Assembly (NCBI GenBank): GCA_043755595.1
Contig: JAYUSQ010000029.1
Coordinates: 1-64,000 of the forward strand
Length of the DNA stretch: 64,000 nucleotides
From: VFZP01 sp043755595
GTDB lineage: Bacteria > Acidobacteriota > Terriglobia > Bryobacterales > Bryobacteraceae
Direction: 5' to 3'
The translations under genes were made by a program, and so were the position numbers. How positions within the stretch are numbered: the stretch's first letter is position 1; each line of letters begins with the position of its first letter. The notes under the pieces were generated by a model. The model saw nothing but the letters and a program-made list of their open reading frames with translations. It was not told the DNA's origin and did not search any database. Of this stretch, positions 42,527 through 51,288 are shown piece after piece.

Positions 42527-43375
42527 TTAGATCGCCTTCGTCAGTTCGAGCGCGCCAAACAACACGCTGTCGTCGCCGAGCGCAGCCGGTTGGACGTCCA
42601 CGCGGGCGCGCGACCAGGACGTCATTTGCCGCGCCAGTTCAGCGCGCAGCGGCACGAATAATTTGTCGCCGGCTTTGGCAATTCCACCGCCGATCACGAT
42701 GCGGGCCGGGTTCAGGATCATGATGGCGGTTTTCAAACCGCGCGCCAACTTCACGACATAGCCGGCGACGAAATTGGGATCGTCCATCAACTCCTTGGCT
42801 GGACGTCCGTGGTCCCTCTCCAGCCAAAGGCCACAGCACAGACGCTCAAAGCAGCCGTGATAACCGCACAAACACGGCGGCCCATCGGGTTCAATCTGAA
42901 TATGACCCAACTCGCCGGCATAGGAATCGGCACCACGGTACAGCTTGCCATCGATGACGATCCCGCCGCCGATACCGGTGGAAAGAGTCATATAGAAGAG
43001 AGGGTCGCAACCGGCGCCGGCTCCATGCCGGCCTTCCCCGAGAGCGCCCACGTTGGCGTCGTTATCCATGACGGCCGGCACGCCGAACATACGATGAACA
43101 TGTTTGGTCAACAGGAACTCGCTCCACCCGCCGACATGCGTCGATAAAGCTACCTGCTGCCGGTCAAACAACACCGGCCCGCCGAAGCCAATCCCACACC
43201 GGGCCAAGGTGAATTCGCGCTGCCAGGCCTGCCCCGTTTCCTGGATTTGGTGCAGCATCCAGTCGCGGCCACCGGCGCGGTCCGTCGCTCCCGAGTGACG
43301 GCGCACCATCCGGTCTCCATCGAAGATGCACATGGAAAACTTGGTTCCACCGATGTCGATTGCCAGCGTAATCAT
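42527..43375 (-). CDS. ROK family sugar kinase
   Basis: The 282-residue protein has the N-terminal phosphate motif AIDIGGTKFSMCIFDGD, the catalytic MDNDANVGALGEGRHG, LSTGIGGGIVIDGKLY, and the ROK zinc motif GPPCLCGYHGCFERLCCG (CxCGxxGCxE). The second adenosine motif is IVIGGGIAKAGDKLF. It phosphorylates a hexose or amino sugar; glucose, fructose or N-acetylhexosamine are the usual choices. It lies between the SIS isomerase and the transporter pair, all on the same strand. Confidence 0.92.
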   Translation of the reverse strand: MITLAIDIGGTKFSMCIFDGDRMVRRHSGATDRAGGRDWMLHQIQETGQAWQREFTLARCGIGFGGPVLFDRQQVALSTHVGGWSEFLLTKHVHRMFGVPAVMDNDANVGALGEGRHGAGAGCDPLFYMTLSTGIGGGIVIDGKLYRGADSYAGELGHIQIEPDGPPCLCGYHGCFERLCCGLWLERDHGRPAKELMDDPNFVAGYVVKLARGLKTAIMILNPARIVIGGGIAKAGDKLFVPLRAELARQMTSWSRARVDVQPAALGDDSVLFGALELTKAI

Positions 43376-43380
43376 CGGCC

Positions 43381-43737
43381 TCAGCTTTGTTTGGAAAACG
43401 CCAGCAACACGATTCCCAAAATAATCAGCGCCAGCCCGGCGAACTTATTCTTGGTGATCGGTTCATGAAAGAAGAGTTTCGACCATAGGAGTGTCCAAAT
43501 GTAGCCAAACGAAACCATGGGGTAGAGGATCGTCAACTCGCCGTTTTTCAGACCCTTCAGATAGAGAAGAGACGAGAGCACGAAGAGACTGACGCCCGCC
43601 GCCAATCGCCAATTGGTCCAAATCGACGACACGTGCCGATGCAACCGGTCGGCGCCGCCCTTCAGGAAGACGGCGGCGAACGAGCCGATGAAGGCAGCTC
43701 CGAACACCATCAATATAGAAGAAAACGGAGTCTTCAC
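43381..43737 (-). CDS. SMR/EamA-half transporter subunit B
   Basis: GTG 43737 overlaps the upstream stop (GTGA), giving 118 aa with four transmembrane helices: ILMVFGAAFIGSFAAVFLKG, LAAGVSLFVLSSLLYLKGLK, TILYPMVSFGYIWTLLWSKL, KFAGLALIILGIVLLAF. YPMVSFGYIWTLLWSKLFFH is like the ArnE/ArnF and SMR families. It is the second half of a two-gene transporter, its partner being the next gene upstream. Cargo might be an undecaprenyl-linked sugar or a drug-like cation. Confidence 0.8.
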   Translation of the reverse strand: MKTPFSSILMVFGAAFIGSFAAVFLKGGADRLHRHVSSIWTNWRLAAGVSLFVLSSLLYLKGLKNGELTILYPMVSFGYIWTLLWSKLFFHEPITKNKFAGLALIILGIVLLAFSKQS

Positions 43738-44144
43738 TTGCGCGACGGGCTCGACATTCCGAGAACGGCCACACCGCAGACGATGCTGGTCAGTCCAACA
43801 AACTTGAGCAAGTTCACCGATTCGGAATAGATCATGACCGAGAGGATGGTTACCCATACGTAGGTCATCGCGATGATCGGGTAGAGAATCGACAACTCAC
43901 CGTACTTCAACGCCGCCACCATGAGGATTGCGCTGAGACCGTAAAGGGCATATCCGGTGAACATTTGGGGATTGGAGAAAATGGTTACGACGATGTCGGC
44001 CAAGCCTTCTCCCCGCTGCTGCTGGGTGCCGCCCTTGAGAAATATCTGAGCGCCCGCGCCTAGCAGGGTTTGGACAAACACAATCGCTACCGCAAGACGG
44101 CGCGCAGCCCGGGGATCGCTTTTAGCCTGATCGAAAATCGACAA
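43734..44144 (-). CDS. SMR/EamA-half transporter subunit A
   Basis: The 136-residue protein has a short cytoplasmic leader and four helices (AVAIVFVQTLLGAGAQIFLK, MFTGYALYGLSAILMVAALK, SILYPIIAMTYVWVTILSVM, FVGLTSIVCGVAVLGM). It is clearly paralogous to subunit B (ELSILYPIIAMTYVWVTILS against ELTILYPMVSFGYIWTLLWS), so the pair probably forms an antiparallel heterodimer. GTGA overlap ensures equal production. Confidence 0.82.
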   Translation of the reverse strand: MSIFDQAKSDPRAARRLAVAIVFVQTLLGAGAQIFLKGGTQQQRGEGLADIVVTIFSNPQMFTGYALYGLSAILMVAALKYGELSILYPIIAMTYVWVTILSVMIYSESVNLLKFVGLTSIVCGVAVLGMSSPSRK

Positions 44145-44163
44145 TCCTCATCATGATATCCAA

Positions 44164-45720
44164 TTAACGGCCGTGTCCTCCGCCGCCGGGAGTTTCGATC
44201 GTGACACGGTCACCCGGATTCACTTGAAAACGCACTTTACCCGCGAGCGGCCGCCGATTAAGCTGGTTGCGTCCGGGCCCGCCTTCGCCGCCGCCAGCCA
44301 GCCCATACGGACCGCGCACGCGCCGGTCAGACAGGATCGTCACTTCGGCCGGCTCCAGGAACTCCAGTTCCTTCTCGATGCCCTCGCCCCCGCGGCGCTG
44401 ACCCGCTCCACCTGAATTGGAGCGAATCCGATAGGTGCGCACGCGCAATGGATACTGATGCTCAAACGCCTCGATCGGAGTGTTCAAGGAGTTGGTCATG
44501 TGAGTGTGGCGCGCGCTCAAGCCGCCGAATCGAGGTCCGGCGCCCATGCCTCCAGCGATGGTTTCATAGTAGGCGAACGGGCGGCTTCTCAACGAATCCC
44601 ACCCGCCAAACGAAATGTTGTTCATGGTGCCGGAACTCGCCGCCGGGATGAGATGGGGGGCCGCCTCGGCTAACGCGCCCAACAGCGTGTCGGTGATGCG
44701 CTGAGACGTTTCGACATTACCGGCCGCCATGGCCGCCGGTGGTTGCGCATTGGTCAGGCCGCCGGCGGGGTTGACGATCTCGATGGGACGCAGCAGGCCG
44801 GAGGTAAACGGCACGTCGCCAGTCAACAGGCACCGGAAGACGTACATGGTAGCTGACACGGTCACGGCATGATTGGCGTTCACCGGGCCGCGCGATTGCG
44901 GGGAGGTGCCCGTGAAGTCAACACGCGCCCGGCCATCTTTTGCCAGCGAGATCGCCACGGTGATCGCCAACGGTGGGCCACCAAGACCGTCGTCGTCCAG
45001 ATAATCGGTGAACCGATATCGGCCGGCTGGCAGTTCGGCGAGGCGCGCTCGCATCAGGCGTTCGGAATAGTCGCAGAGCGCGCGGCAGTTTTTCTCGACC
45101 CGCGCGGCTCCATGGCGGCTCACCAAATCATGCAGGCGCGCCGCTCCGCGCTCCATCGACATCAACTGCGCCATCAGATCGCCTTCCCGTTCAACCGGCG
45201 TGCGAACGTTGGCTAGCAGCAGGTCAAGCAAACGCCTGTCGATGTTGCCCCCACGCACCAGCAGGATGGGGGGAATACGAATCCCTTCCTGATAGATCTC
45301 CTGCGCCAGGGGCATCGAACCGGGGCTCATGCCGCCGACGTCGGAATGGTGAGCGCGATTGGCTACAAAAAATCGAGGTCGGGCTTCCCCGCCGAGAAAG
45401 ACGCCGCTCACCGCCGTGATGTCCGGCAAATGCGTGCCGCCACGGAAGGGATCATTGACGATGGCGACATCGCCGGGACCGAGTTCAAACTCTTCGCGAA
45501 CGGCGCGCACCGACTCAGGCATCGCGCCCAGATGCACGGGCATATGATCGCCCATCGCCACGGTCTCGCCATGCCGGTCATATACGGCGCACGAATAATC
45601 CCGCCGCTCTTTGATGTTGACCGAAAACGATGTCTTCTTTAAGACGATGCCCATTTCGTCGCAGATGGACGCCAGCAAATGGCGAAACAGCTCCAGTTCG
45701 ATTGCGCCGGTCGCCGCCAT
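44164..45720 (-). CDS. hyuB: Hydantoinase B / oxoprolinase family protein
   Basis: The 518-residue protein shows the HyuB hallmarks: IELELFRHLLASICDEMGIV, GDVAIVNDPFRGGTHLPDIT, HHSDVGGMSPGSMPL, LSARHTHMTNSLNTPIEAFE and the glycine-rich end VTIETPGGGGHGR. HyuB normally works with HyuA to open N-methylhydantoin, 5-oxoproline or acetone/acetophenone-type substrates with ATP. No HyuA lies in the window; the gene upstream is a BNR-like secreted protein 2 bp away. Activity may depend on a HyuA encoded elsewhere. Confidence 0.93.
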   Translation of the reverse strand: MAATGAIELELFRHLLASICDEMGIVLKKTSFSVNIKERRDYSCAVYDRHGETVAMGDHMPVHLGAMPESVRAVREEFELGPGDVAIVNDPFRGGTHLPDITAVSGVFLGGEARPRFFVANRAHHSDVGGMSPGSMPLAQEIYQEGIRIPPILLVRGGNIDRRLLDLLLANVRTPVEREGDLMAQLMSMERGAARLHDLVSRHGAARVEKNCRALCDYSERLMRARLAELPAGRYRFTDYLDDDGLGGPPLAITVAISLAKDGRARVDFTGTSPQSRGPVNANHAVTVSATMYVFRCLLTGDVPFTSGLLRPIEIVNPAGGLTNAQPPAAMAAGNVETSQRITDTLLGALAEAAPHLIPAASSGTMNNISFGGWDSLRSRPFAYYETIAGGMGAGPRFGGLSARHTHMTNSLNTPIEAFEHQYPLRVRTYRIRSNSGGAGQRRGGEGIEKELEFLEPAEVTILSDRRVRGPYGLAGGGEGGPGRNQLNRRPLAGKVRFQVNPGDRVTIETPGGGGHGR

Positions 45721-45722
45721 CG

Positions 45723-46745
45723 CTATCGCCGCTTCTTGAGAGTGGGCGCTTTGGAAGGCCCTTTACGTTGAACGGTAAGCGGCCCGTTGTCGACGGGGGC
45801 CGTGTTCACTTCCGGAATCTGCTCGGCGACGGGAGGCGCGTCCAGCGGATTCACCGTCGGCTTGCATTCACCCACTTGGATCTGAAACGCCGCCACTCGC
45901 TGCCAGCGCTCGCCGACCTTGCGTTCGACACTGTGCGCCTTCAACTTCGCGTCGGCTTGCAAACGCCACTCAGCGGCCGGAGCCGGAGGCGGCTTAAGGG
46001 GAACAAGGGCGCGAGGACTCACTTCCCGCACCATCCAGGTGTCGCCGCCGGTCATGGTTTCGTGCCGCTCGTAGCGGCCGCCTCCATCCGCTCCCTGACC
46101 GCGGTCGATCAGTAGCGCACCCGCGGTCTTGGATTGAAACGAAAATTGTTCAACCGTCCCGATCTTACTTTCGTTGAACACTTGCCGCTTCCGCCACGTC
46201 GTGCCAGCATCGGTCGTGAGTAGGAAAAAAGGATCGCGCGGCAAAGCGGCCAAGAGCGCCCCGCTTACCCAACCCGTGTCCTTGTCGAAAAACTGAATGC
46301 GGTCCAGCCCGCCGCCCGGGAGGCGTTCAAAAGGCTCAACGAAAGTCTTGCCATTGTCCTCCGACATCAGCAGTATCGAGTGCATCGTGGCTGAGCCGTT
46401 GTGTAGATTCCCGGTCAGATAAATGCGAGAGTCAAAACCGTAAACGGCCGAGAGATCGAGATAAACCGCACACGGCTCTTCGATCGTACAGGTCATTCCG
46501 ATCGCAGTAATGTCATCGTCGGTACAGGCGATGGGCACACGGATCGGTTTACCTGAATTTTCCAGCACCACCGGCTTCGGCGCTTCTGGTTGTTTGGGTT
46601 CGATCCGCTCGAAAACCTCCGCTGAGGCTGAGGGTATTCGGAATACGCCGGGATCGTTCGCCGGAACGGGAGGCTTGCCTGGCGGTGACGGAGTCTGCGC
46701 CAGTGCTACGGCAATCGAAACCAGAATCAGCCACGTCCGGGGCAT
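45723..46745 (-). CDS. Secreted BNR/Ycf48-like repeat protein
   Basis: ATG 46745 (340 aa) starts a signal peptide (TWLILVSIAVALAQ); the frame is open further upstream, but that runs into the divergent dehydratase gene. A Pro-rich linker leads to beta-propeller-like repeats: SILLMSEDNGKTFVEPFERL, FFDKDTGWVSGALLAALPRD, LLTTDAGTTWRKRQVF. Asp-box (SxDxGxTW) motifs like these occur in sialidase/Ycf48 propellers. The C-terminus is Lys/Pro-rich. A binding role in the periplasm or outside is likely. Confidence 0.75.
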   Translation of the reverse strand: MPRTWLILVSIAVALAQTPSPPGKPPVPANDPGVFRIPSASAEVFERIEPKQPEAPKPVVLENSGKPIRVPIACTDDDITAIGMTCTIEEPCAVYLDLSAVYGFDSRIYLTGNLHNGSATMHSILLMSEDNGKTFVEPFERLPGGGLDRIQFFDKDTGWVSGALLAALPRDPFFLLTTDAGTTWRKRQVFNESKIGTVEQFSFQSKTAGALLIDRGQGADGGGRYERHETMTGGDTWMVREVSPRALVPLKPPPAPAAEWRLQADAKLKAHSVERKVGERWQRVAAFQIQVGECKPTVNPLDAPPVAEQIPEVNTAPVDNGPLTVQRKGPSKAPTLKKRR

Positions 46746-46784
46746 GTCGACACTCAAATTGTAGCGTGGTGCTACGATGCCGGT

Positions 46785-48341
46785 GTGGACCCTCTCTATG
46801 TGCGCGTGCATGCGCGAGACAACGTTGCGATCATCGTCAATCCGGAAGGCGTTGAGCCCGGCGATCGTTTTGCGGACGGCTTGGAGTTGCGGGATAAGGT
46901 TCCGCAGTCGCACAAAATCACGCTGTCGAATTTAGCGGCTCGGCAACCGGTAATTCGGTATGGCGAGGTGATCGGGCTCTTGAACCGCGATCTCAAGGCG
47001 GGATCCTGGGTTCGGGAGGAAATGATCGATTTACCAGGCGCCCCGATGCTCGACGAACTGCCGCTCGCGACTCGCGTGCCTGCCGCACAGCCCAGCCTGG
47101 ACGGCTATAGCTTTAAAGGTTTTCGTAACCGGGAGGGTTCGGCGGGCACCAAGAACATTCTCGGCATCGCCACCACGGTGCAGTGCGTTGCGCCCACCGT
47201 CGATTTCGCCGTTAGGCGCATCAAACAGGAATTGCTGCCGAAATTTCCGAATGTAGATGACGTGGTGGCGGTGACGCATTCCTACGGCTGCGGCGTCGCC
47301 ATCGATGCGCCCGGTGCCGCGATTCCGATCCGGACGCTGGGGTTCATTAGCCGTCATGCCAACTTTGGCGGGGCTCCGCTGGTGGTCAGTTTGGGCTGCG
47401 AGAAACTCCAGCCCGAGCGGCTATTGCCAGGTGGCCTATTGCGGAGTTATGGCGCAGCTCAGTTACCAGTGCTCGAAGCGGACCCTTACGTAGTCAGGCT
47501 GCAGGACCGCGATCTGCATGGGTTTGGGGAAATCGTCGGAGCCATCATGCGCTATGCCGAGCAACGGTTGACGGAGTTGGATAAACGGCGGCGCGAGACG
47601 GTTCCCGCGTCGGAACTCATCGTGGGACTACAGTGCGGCGGAAGCGATGCGTTTTCGGGCGTCACCTGCAATCCCGCCGTGGGCTACGCAGCCGACCTGC
47701 TCGTCCGAGCCGGCGCCACCGTGATGTTTTCCGAGGTCACCGAGGTGCGCGATGCAGTTCATCTGTTGACGCCGCGCTGCGCCACCGAAGCCGTCGGACG
47801 CGATCTGATTCGCGAGATGCGCTGGTATGACGAATATCTCGGGCGCGGCCAAGCGGATCGTAGCGCGAACCCGACCCCGGGCAACAAACGCGGCGGATTG
47901 GCGAATGTGGTGGAGAAAGCCTTGGGCTCGGTCGCCAAAGCAGGCACTTCCGCACTGGCAAGTGTCGCCTCACAAGGCCAGCGTGCGGCGACGAAAGGGT
48001 TGGTGTTTGCAGCTACTCCAGCGAGCGACTTCATCTGCGGCACCCAACAGTTGGCCTCGATGAACATGCATGTATTCACTACTGGTGAAGGCTCACCTTA
48101 CGGGCTGGCGCTGGTGCCAGTCGTCAAAGTTTCATCTCGCACCGCGCTGGCCGAACGCTGGCATGACCTGATCGACATTGACGCCGGACGTATCGCGACC
48201 GGGCACGCGACGCTGGAAGACGTGGGATGGGAGATCTTTCGCTTCCTGCTTGACGTCGCCAGCGGGCGCAAGAAAACCTGGGCGGACCACTGGGGGCTAC
48301 ACAACGCGCTGGCGCCCTTCAACCCCGGCCCGGTCACCTAA
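46785..48341 (+). CDS. Altronate/galactarate dehydratase family protein (UxaA/GarD)
   Basis: The GTG-started 518-residue protein combines an N-terminal SAF-like domain (RVHARDNVAIIVNPEGVEPG) with the catalytic region: GFRNREGSAGTKNILGIATT, VVAVTHSYGCGVAID, VVSLGCEKLQPERLLPGG, ELIVGLQCGGSDAFSGVTCN, and near the end ATPASDFICGTQQLASMNMH. Family enzymes are Fe-dependent and dehydrate altronate, galactarate or related sugar acids. A linker near residues 355-405 (Ala/Lys-rich) is longer than I would expect. No other sugar-acid gene is adjacent, so the substrate remains open. Confidence 0.9.
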   Translation: MDPLYVRVHARDNVAIIVNPEGVEPGDRFADGLELRDKVPQSHKITLSNLAARQPVIRYGEVIGLLNRDLKAGSWVREEMIDLPGAPMLDELPLATRVPAAQPSLDGYSFKGFRNREGSAGTKNILGIATTVQCVAPTVDFAVRRIKQELLPKFPNVDDVVAVTHSYGCGVAIDAPGAAIPIRTLGFISRHANFGGAPLVVSLGCEKLQPERLLPGGLLRSYGAAQLPVLEADPYVVRLQDRDLHGFGEIVGAIMRYAEQRLTELDKRRRETVPASELIVGLQCGGSDAFSGVTCNPAVGYAADLLVRAGATVMFSEVTEVRDAVHLLTPRCATEAVGRDLIREMRWYDEYLGRGQADRSANPTPGNKRGGLANVVEKALGSVAKAGTSALASVASQGQRAATKGLVFAATPASDFICGTQQLASMNMHVFTTGEGSPYGLALVPVVKVSSRTALAERWHDLIDIDAGRIATGHATLEDVGWEIFRFLLDVASGRKKTWADHWGLHNALAPFNPGPVT

Positions 48342-48353
48342 GGCCGGCGGGCG

Positions 48354-48620
48354 CTACTGTTTCTCACCTTCGTTAACGGTGAGCCGCAGGAGCATGTTCC
48401 ACGGGATCATATGCACGCCGTTCTCTTCACCGCTCACTTCAATGAACAAAGCGGCCTCGTCGGAAACATCGAATCCGGCCCGCTCCATGGGCGAGTAGGA
48501 CATCTTCCATTGCCGGGTTTCGACGATCACCATGGTCCTGCCAGACTGGACGTATACGCTTTGGCGTCCGTCGAATTTTTTCAGATAGCGCTGGAACAGT
48601 TTTTCGCACGAAGCTCGCAT
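48354..48620 (-). CDS. Small protein of unknown function
   Basis: ATG 48620 gives 88 residues (MRASCEKLFQRYLKKFDGRQ...). The pattern is alpha-beta: SVYVQSGRTMVIVETRQWKM, ERAGFDVSDEAALFIEVSGE, VHMIPWNMLLRLTVNEGEKQ. No family recognised. It is convergent with the dehydratase gene (12 bp apart) and divergent from the next small gene, with 64 bp between their starts, which could share a control region. Confidence 0.6.
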   Translation of the reverse strand: MRASCEKLFQRYLKKFDGRQSVYVQSGRTMVIVETRQWKMSYSPMERAGFDVSDEAALFIEVSGEENGVHMIPWNMLLRLTVNEGEKQ

Positions 48621-48684
48621 GATCGGCTTATATAGGACCAACCAGCCAACGCCTTTGGTTCAGAGCTACCATAAATGGAAGCGC

Positions 48685-48963
48685 ATGGCATTTGAGTCAG
48701 ACAAGACAATGTTCGAGATTTATCGCGACCTACGGTTCGGGTCGCATTTCAGGGTGGTTTACTTCACCGAGTTGCAGGACCATAACAAGGAGTCCGAGAT
48801 CAATCGCGCCATGGCGGGTGAACATTACTTGGATGGTTTCATCCGCGATTTCAAGAAAGAAGACGCCAAGGCTGTGATCGACGGCCTGCTGGTGCGGATG
48901 AACGGGGGGGAAACCATTCCGCCCGACCAGTTCCTTTCGTCATTGGGCGAGCATTTGGCCTGA
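48685..48963 (+). CDS. Small protein of unknown function
   Basis: ATG 48685 gives 92 residues after GGAAG. An in-frame start at 48619 overlaps the divergent gene and is less likely. The sequence is charged, with MFEIYRDLRFGSHFRVVYFT, SEINRAMAGEHYLDGFIRDF and GETIPPDQFLSSLGEHLA. I cannot name a family. It is a single gene followed by about 60 bp with a CCTGCC/GGCAGG hairpin and then the GGDEF-EAL promoter. Confidence 0.6.
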   Translation: MAFESDKTMFEIYRDLRFGSHFRVVYFTELQDHNKESEINRAMAGEHYLDGFIRDFKKEDAKAVIDGLLVRMNGGETIPPDQFLSSLGEHLA

Positions 48964-49002
48964 CGTGTACAACTGACGTCCAAATCTGGCCGCCCGATCG
49001 CC

Positions 49003-49018
49003 CCTGCCTGCGGGCAGG
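49003..49018. repeat. Short perfect hairpin
   Basis: CCTGCC (49003-49008) and GGCAGG (49013-49018) with a TGCG loop lie 40 bp after the 92-aa gene. No T-run follows, so this is a weak terminator candidate or a transcription-factor site for the GGDEF-EAL gene. Confidence 0.35.
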
Positions 49019-49049
49019 TGTCGGAGGTCTAACCGGGACCTTCGGTTGA

Positions 49050-49078
49050 TTGTGACGGGGCGTTAGTTCCCCTATACT
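49050..49078 (+). promoter_or_regulatory. Candidate sigma-70 promoter of the PAS-GGDEF-EAL gene
   Basis: TTGTGA (49050-49055) and TATACT (49073-49078) are exactly 17 bases apart, and 34 bp upstream of GTG 49112. A perfect CCAGGA-AA-TCCTGG hairpin (49096-49109) lies between the -10 and the start. Confidence 0.5.
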
Positions 49079-49111
49079 CACCCCAGCGGCAGAAACCAGG
49101 AAATCCTGGGA

Positions 49112-51259
49112 GTGTCTGCGGCAGCCCGGCTCGGAGGATCATTGTTGCCTTTGTCCATCAGTTCACCGACGGTGGTCTACGTTTCGGATCCCGAATCAGC
49201 TCCGCGACTTTCGTACTTAAGCGAAAATGTCGAGCAGCTACTCGGGTATTCATCGCGCCAGTTTATTGAGGATCCTCAGTTCTGGGTCGGATTGCTGCAT
49301 CCCGAAGACCGGGACAGGGCGATGGCGGGCCGGTCTGGGCGTTCTGCCGAATGTGTCGCTCAGTTGGAATACCGTCTCCGGCGCTCCGATGGAGAATACC
49401 GCTGGATCCGCGATTCGGTGAAGCCGGTAGCCGACAGTACCGGCTCCACCCATCAACGAATCGGTTTCTGGATCGACTTTACAACCGCGGCTGAGCCAAA
49501 TGCAGCGCTCAGAGCGCGTCCTGTTCGGGCGCTAGCCTCGTTGTTCGCCGGAGCCGACGGCGAGATCCCTGCCGCTGTCTACGACTTCGGAAACGCGCTC
49601 CCGGTCCTGTTCTTCATCTACGATCTGGTTGAACACCGCTTCGTGCTGGTGAACCGCGCCTACCAGGATGTCCTGGGTTACTCTTTCGATGAGATCAAGA
49701 GCATGGGCCCCGAATTCCTGCCGAAGGTGATGCATCCCGATGACATGCGCAGGATGCTGGAGCAGCGCCAACGCTACGACACCTTGAGCGACGGCGAAGC
49801 GGTGGAGACGGAAGATCGCATGATGAACGCCCGCCGCGAGTATCGGTGGCTGAGTTCGCGACTCGTGGTCATCGCCCGCGATGCGCAAGGGCGAGCGCGG
49901 CAACTTCTAGGCGTGGCGCAGGATGTCACGGAACGCAAACGGCTGGAGGAGCAACTGGTCCACACCGCCCTGTACGATGCACTCACCGACCTGCCGAATC
50001 GCGCGCTTTTCCTGGACCGTTTGGAGCGCGCCATCCGGCGGGGCAAGCGCCAGCTCAACTACCGTTTTGCGGTGCTCTATCTGGACTTGGACCGGTTCAA
50101 GGTCATTAACGACGGTCTCGGCCACTTGGCGGGCGATCAGATGTTGGTGTTCATCGCGCGACGTCTGGAATCGTGCCTGCGCGAGGGCGATACGTTTGCA
50201 CGGCTGGGTGGCGACGAGTTTGCATTGCTCATGGAAGGCCTGGTGAAGGAGTCCGATGCGTTGCTCTTGGCTGAGCGGATTCAGTTTGAATTGCGTAAAC
50301 CATTCCTGCTGGGGGTAAACGAGGTCGTCACCTCAACCTCGATTGGCATCACCTTCAGCCACTCCCTCTACGAGAACCCCAAGGAAGTTCTCCGCGATGC
50401 CGATATCGCACTCTACCGGGCCAAGGAGCAAGGGCTCGGCTGCTACCAGATTTTCGATGAAGCGATGCACGACCGCATGCGCGTGCAGATCAAGCTGGAG
50501 GAAGAACTCCGGCGGGCGATTGAGCGGCAGGAATTCGAACTGTACTATCAGCCCATTCGATCGCTCAAAACGGGTGCACTGCTGGGGCTCGAAGCGTTAG
50601 TGCGGTGGCAACACCCGACGCGTGGTTTGTTGTTGCCCGAGGACTTTCTGGCGGCCGCCGAAGAGTCCGGACTGATGATAACGCTTGGGTGGTGGGTGCT
50701 GCGCGACGCCTGCCGCACGGCTGCAGCCTGGGTGCGGGATGGAGTGCTGCCTCGTGGCGCCTATGTGAGCGTCAATCTGGCCTCGCGGCAATTCGGTCAG
50801 CTCGATGTGGTGGAGCGCGTCGCGGCCGCGCTGGCTGAGAGCCAATTGCCAGGGGATCGTTTGCGGCTTGAGATCCTTGAATCGGCAATTCTGGATGTAC
50901 CCGCCGTTGTGTTGGACAAGATGACGCGCCTGCGGGCGCTTGGCTTGGGCGTGCTGCTCGACGACTTTGGAACCGGCTATTCGTCGCTGAGCCGGCTGGT
51001 GAGTTTCCCGATCGATGGCATGAAAATCGACCGGACTTTTATCAGCTCGATCACCAAAAGCGACAGCCACAGGATGCTGGTGCAGGCGCTTATCCATCTC
51101 GCGCACGACCTTCAGCTCTCGGTGATTGCCGAAGGCGTGCAAACGGCTGAACAGGCTGCCATGTTGAAATCGCTTGGATGCGACGCCGTGCAGGGATTGA
51201 TGTTTCTGCCGCCGATGCCTGCCAGCGGGGTCGGAGACGCAGTCAGACCGGGCCCCTAG
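49112..51259 (+). CDS. PAS-PAS-GGDEF-EAL cyclic-di-GMP signalling protein
   Basis: The 715-residue protein has two PAS domains (about residues 20-125 and 155-275, with VYVSDPESAPRLSYLSENVE and RFVLVNRAYQDVLGYSFDEI). A GGDEF domain follows (LDLDRFKVINDGLGHLAGDQ, LGGDEFALLME) and then EAL (LGLEALVRWQHPTRGLLLPE, LLDDFGTGYSSLSRLVSFPI). GGDEF and EAL signatures both look intact, so both synthesis and breakdown of c-di-GMP are possible. No transmembrane helix precedes PAS, so it is cytosolic. GTG 49112 is assumed; TTG codons at 49142-49147 just after CGGAGG are an alternative. Confidence 0.93.
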   Translation: MSAAARLGGSLLPLSISSPTVVYVSDPESAPRLSYLSENVEQLLGYSSRQFIEDPQFWVGLLHPEDRDRAMAGRSGRSAECVAQLEYRLRRSDGEYRWIRDSVKPVADSTGSTHQRIGFWIDFTTAAEPNAALRARPVRALASLFAGADGEIPAAVYDFGNALPVLFFIYDLVEHRFVLVNRAYQDVLGYSFDEIKSMGPEFLPKVMHPDDMRRMLEQRQRYDTLSDGEAVETEDRMMNARREYRWLSSRLVVIARDAQGRARQLLGVAQDVTERKRLEEQLVHTALYDALTDLPNRALFLDRLERAIRRGKRQLNYRFAVLYLDLDRFKVINDGLGHLAGDQMLVFIARRLESCLREGDTFARLGGDEFALLMEGLVKESDALLLAERIQFELRKPFLLGVNEVVTSTSIGITFSHSLYENPKEVLRDADIALYRAKEQGLGCYQIFDEAMHDRMRVQIKLEEELRRAIERQEFELYYQPIRSLKTGALLGLEALVRWQHPTRGLLLPEDFLAAAEESGLMITLGWWVLRDACRTAAAWVRDGVLPRGAYVSVNLASRQFGQLDVVERVAAALAESQLPGDRLRLEILESAILDVPAVVLDKMTRLRALGLGVLLDDFGTGYSSLSRLVSFPIDGMKIDRTFISSITKSDSHRMLVQALIHLAHDLQLSVIAEGVQTAEQAAMLKSLGCDAVQGLMFLPPMPASGVGDAVRPGP

Positions 51260-51288
51260 CGTGCGGACGCTCGCGATAGGATAGCCAG

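Noticed and set aside
49000..49115. c-di-GMP (GEMM-type) riboswitch before the GGDEF-EAL gene
   Set aside because: The conserved GACGCAAAG core is missing; only short hairpins and a promoter are seen.
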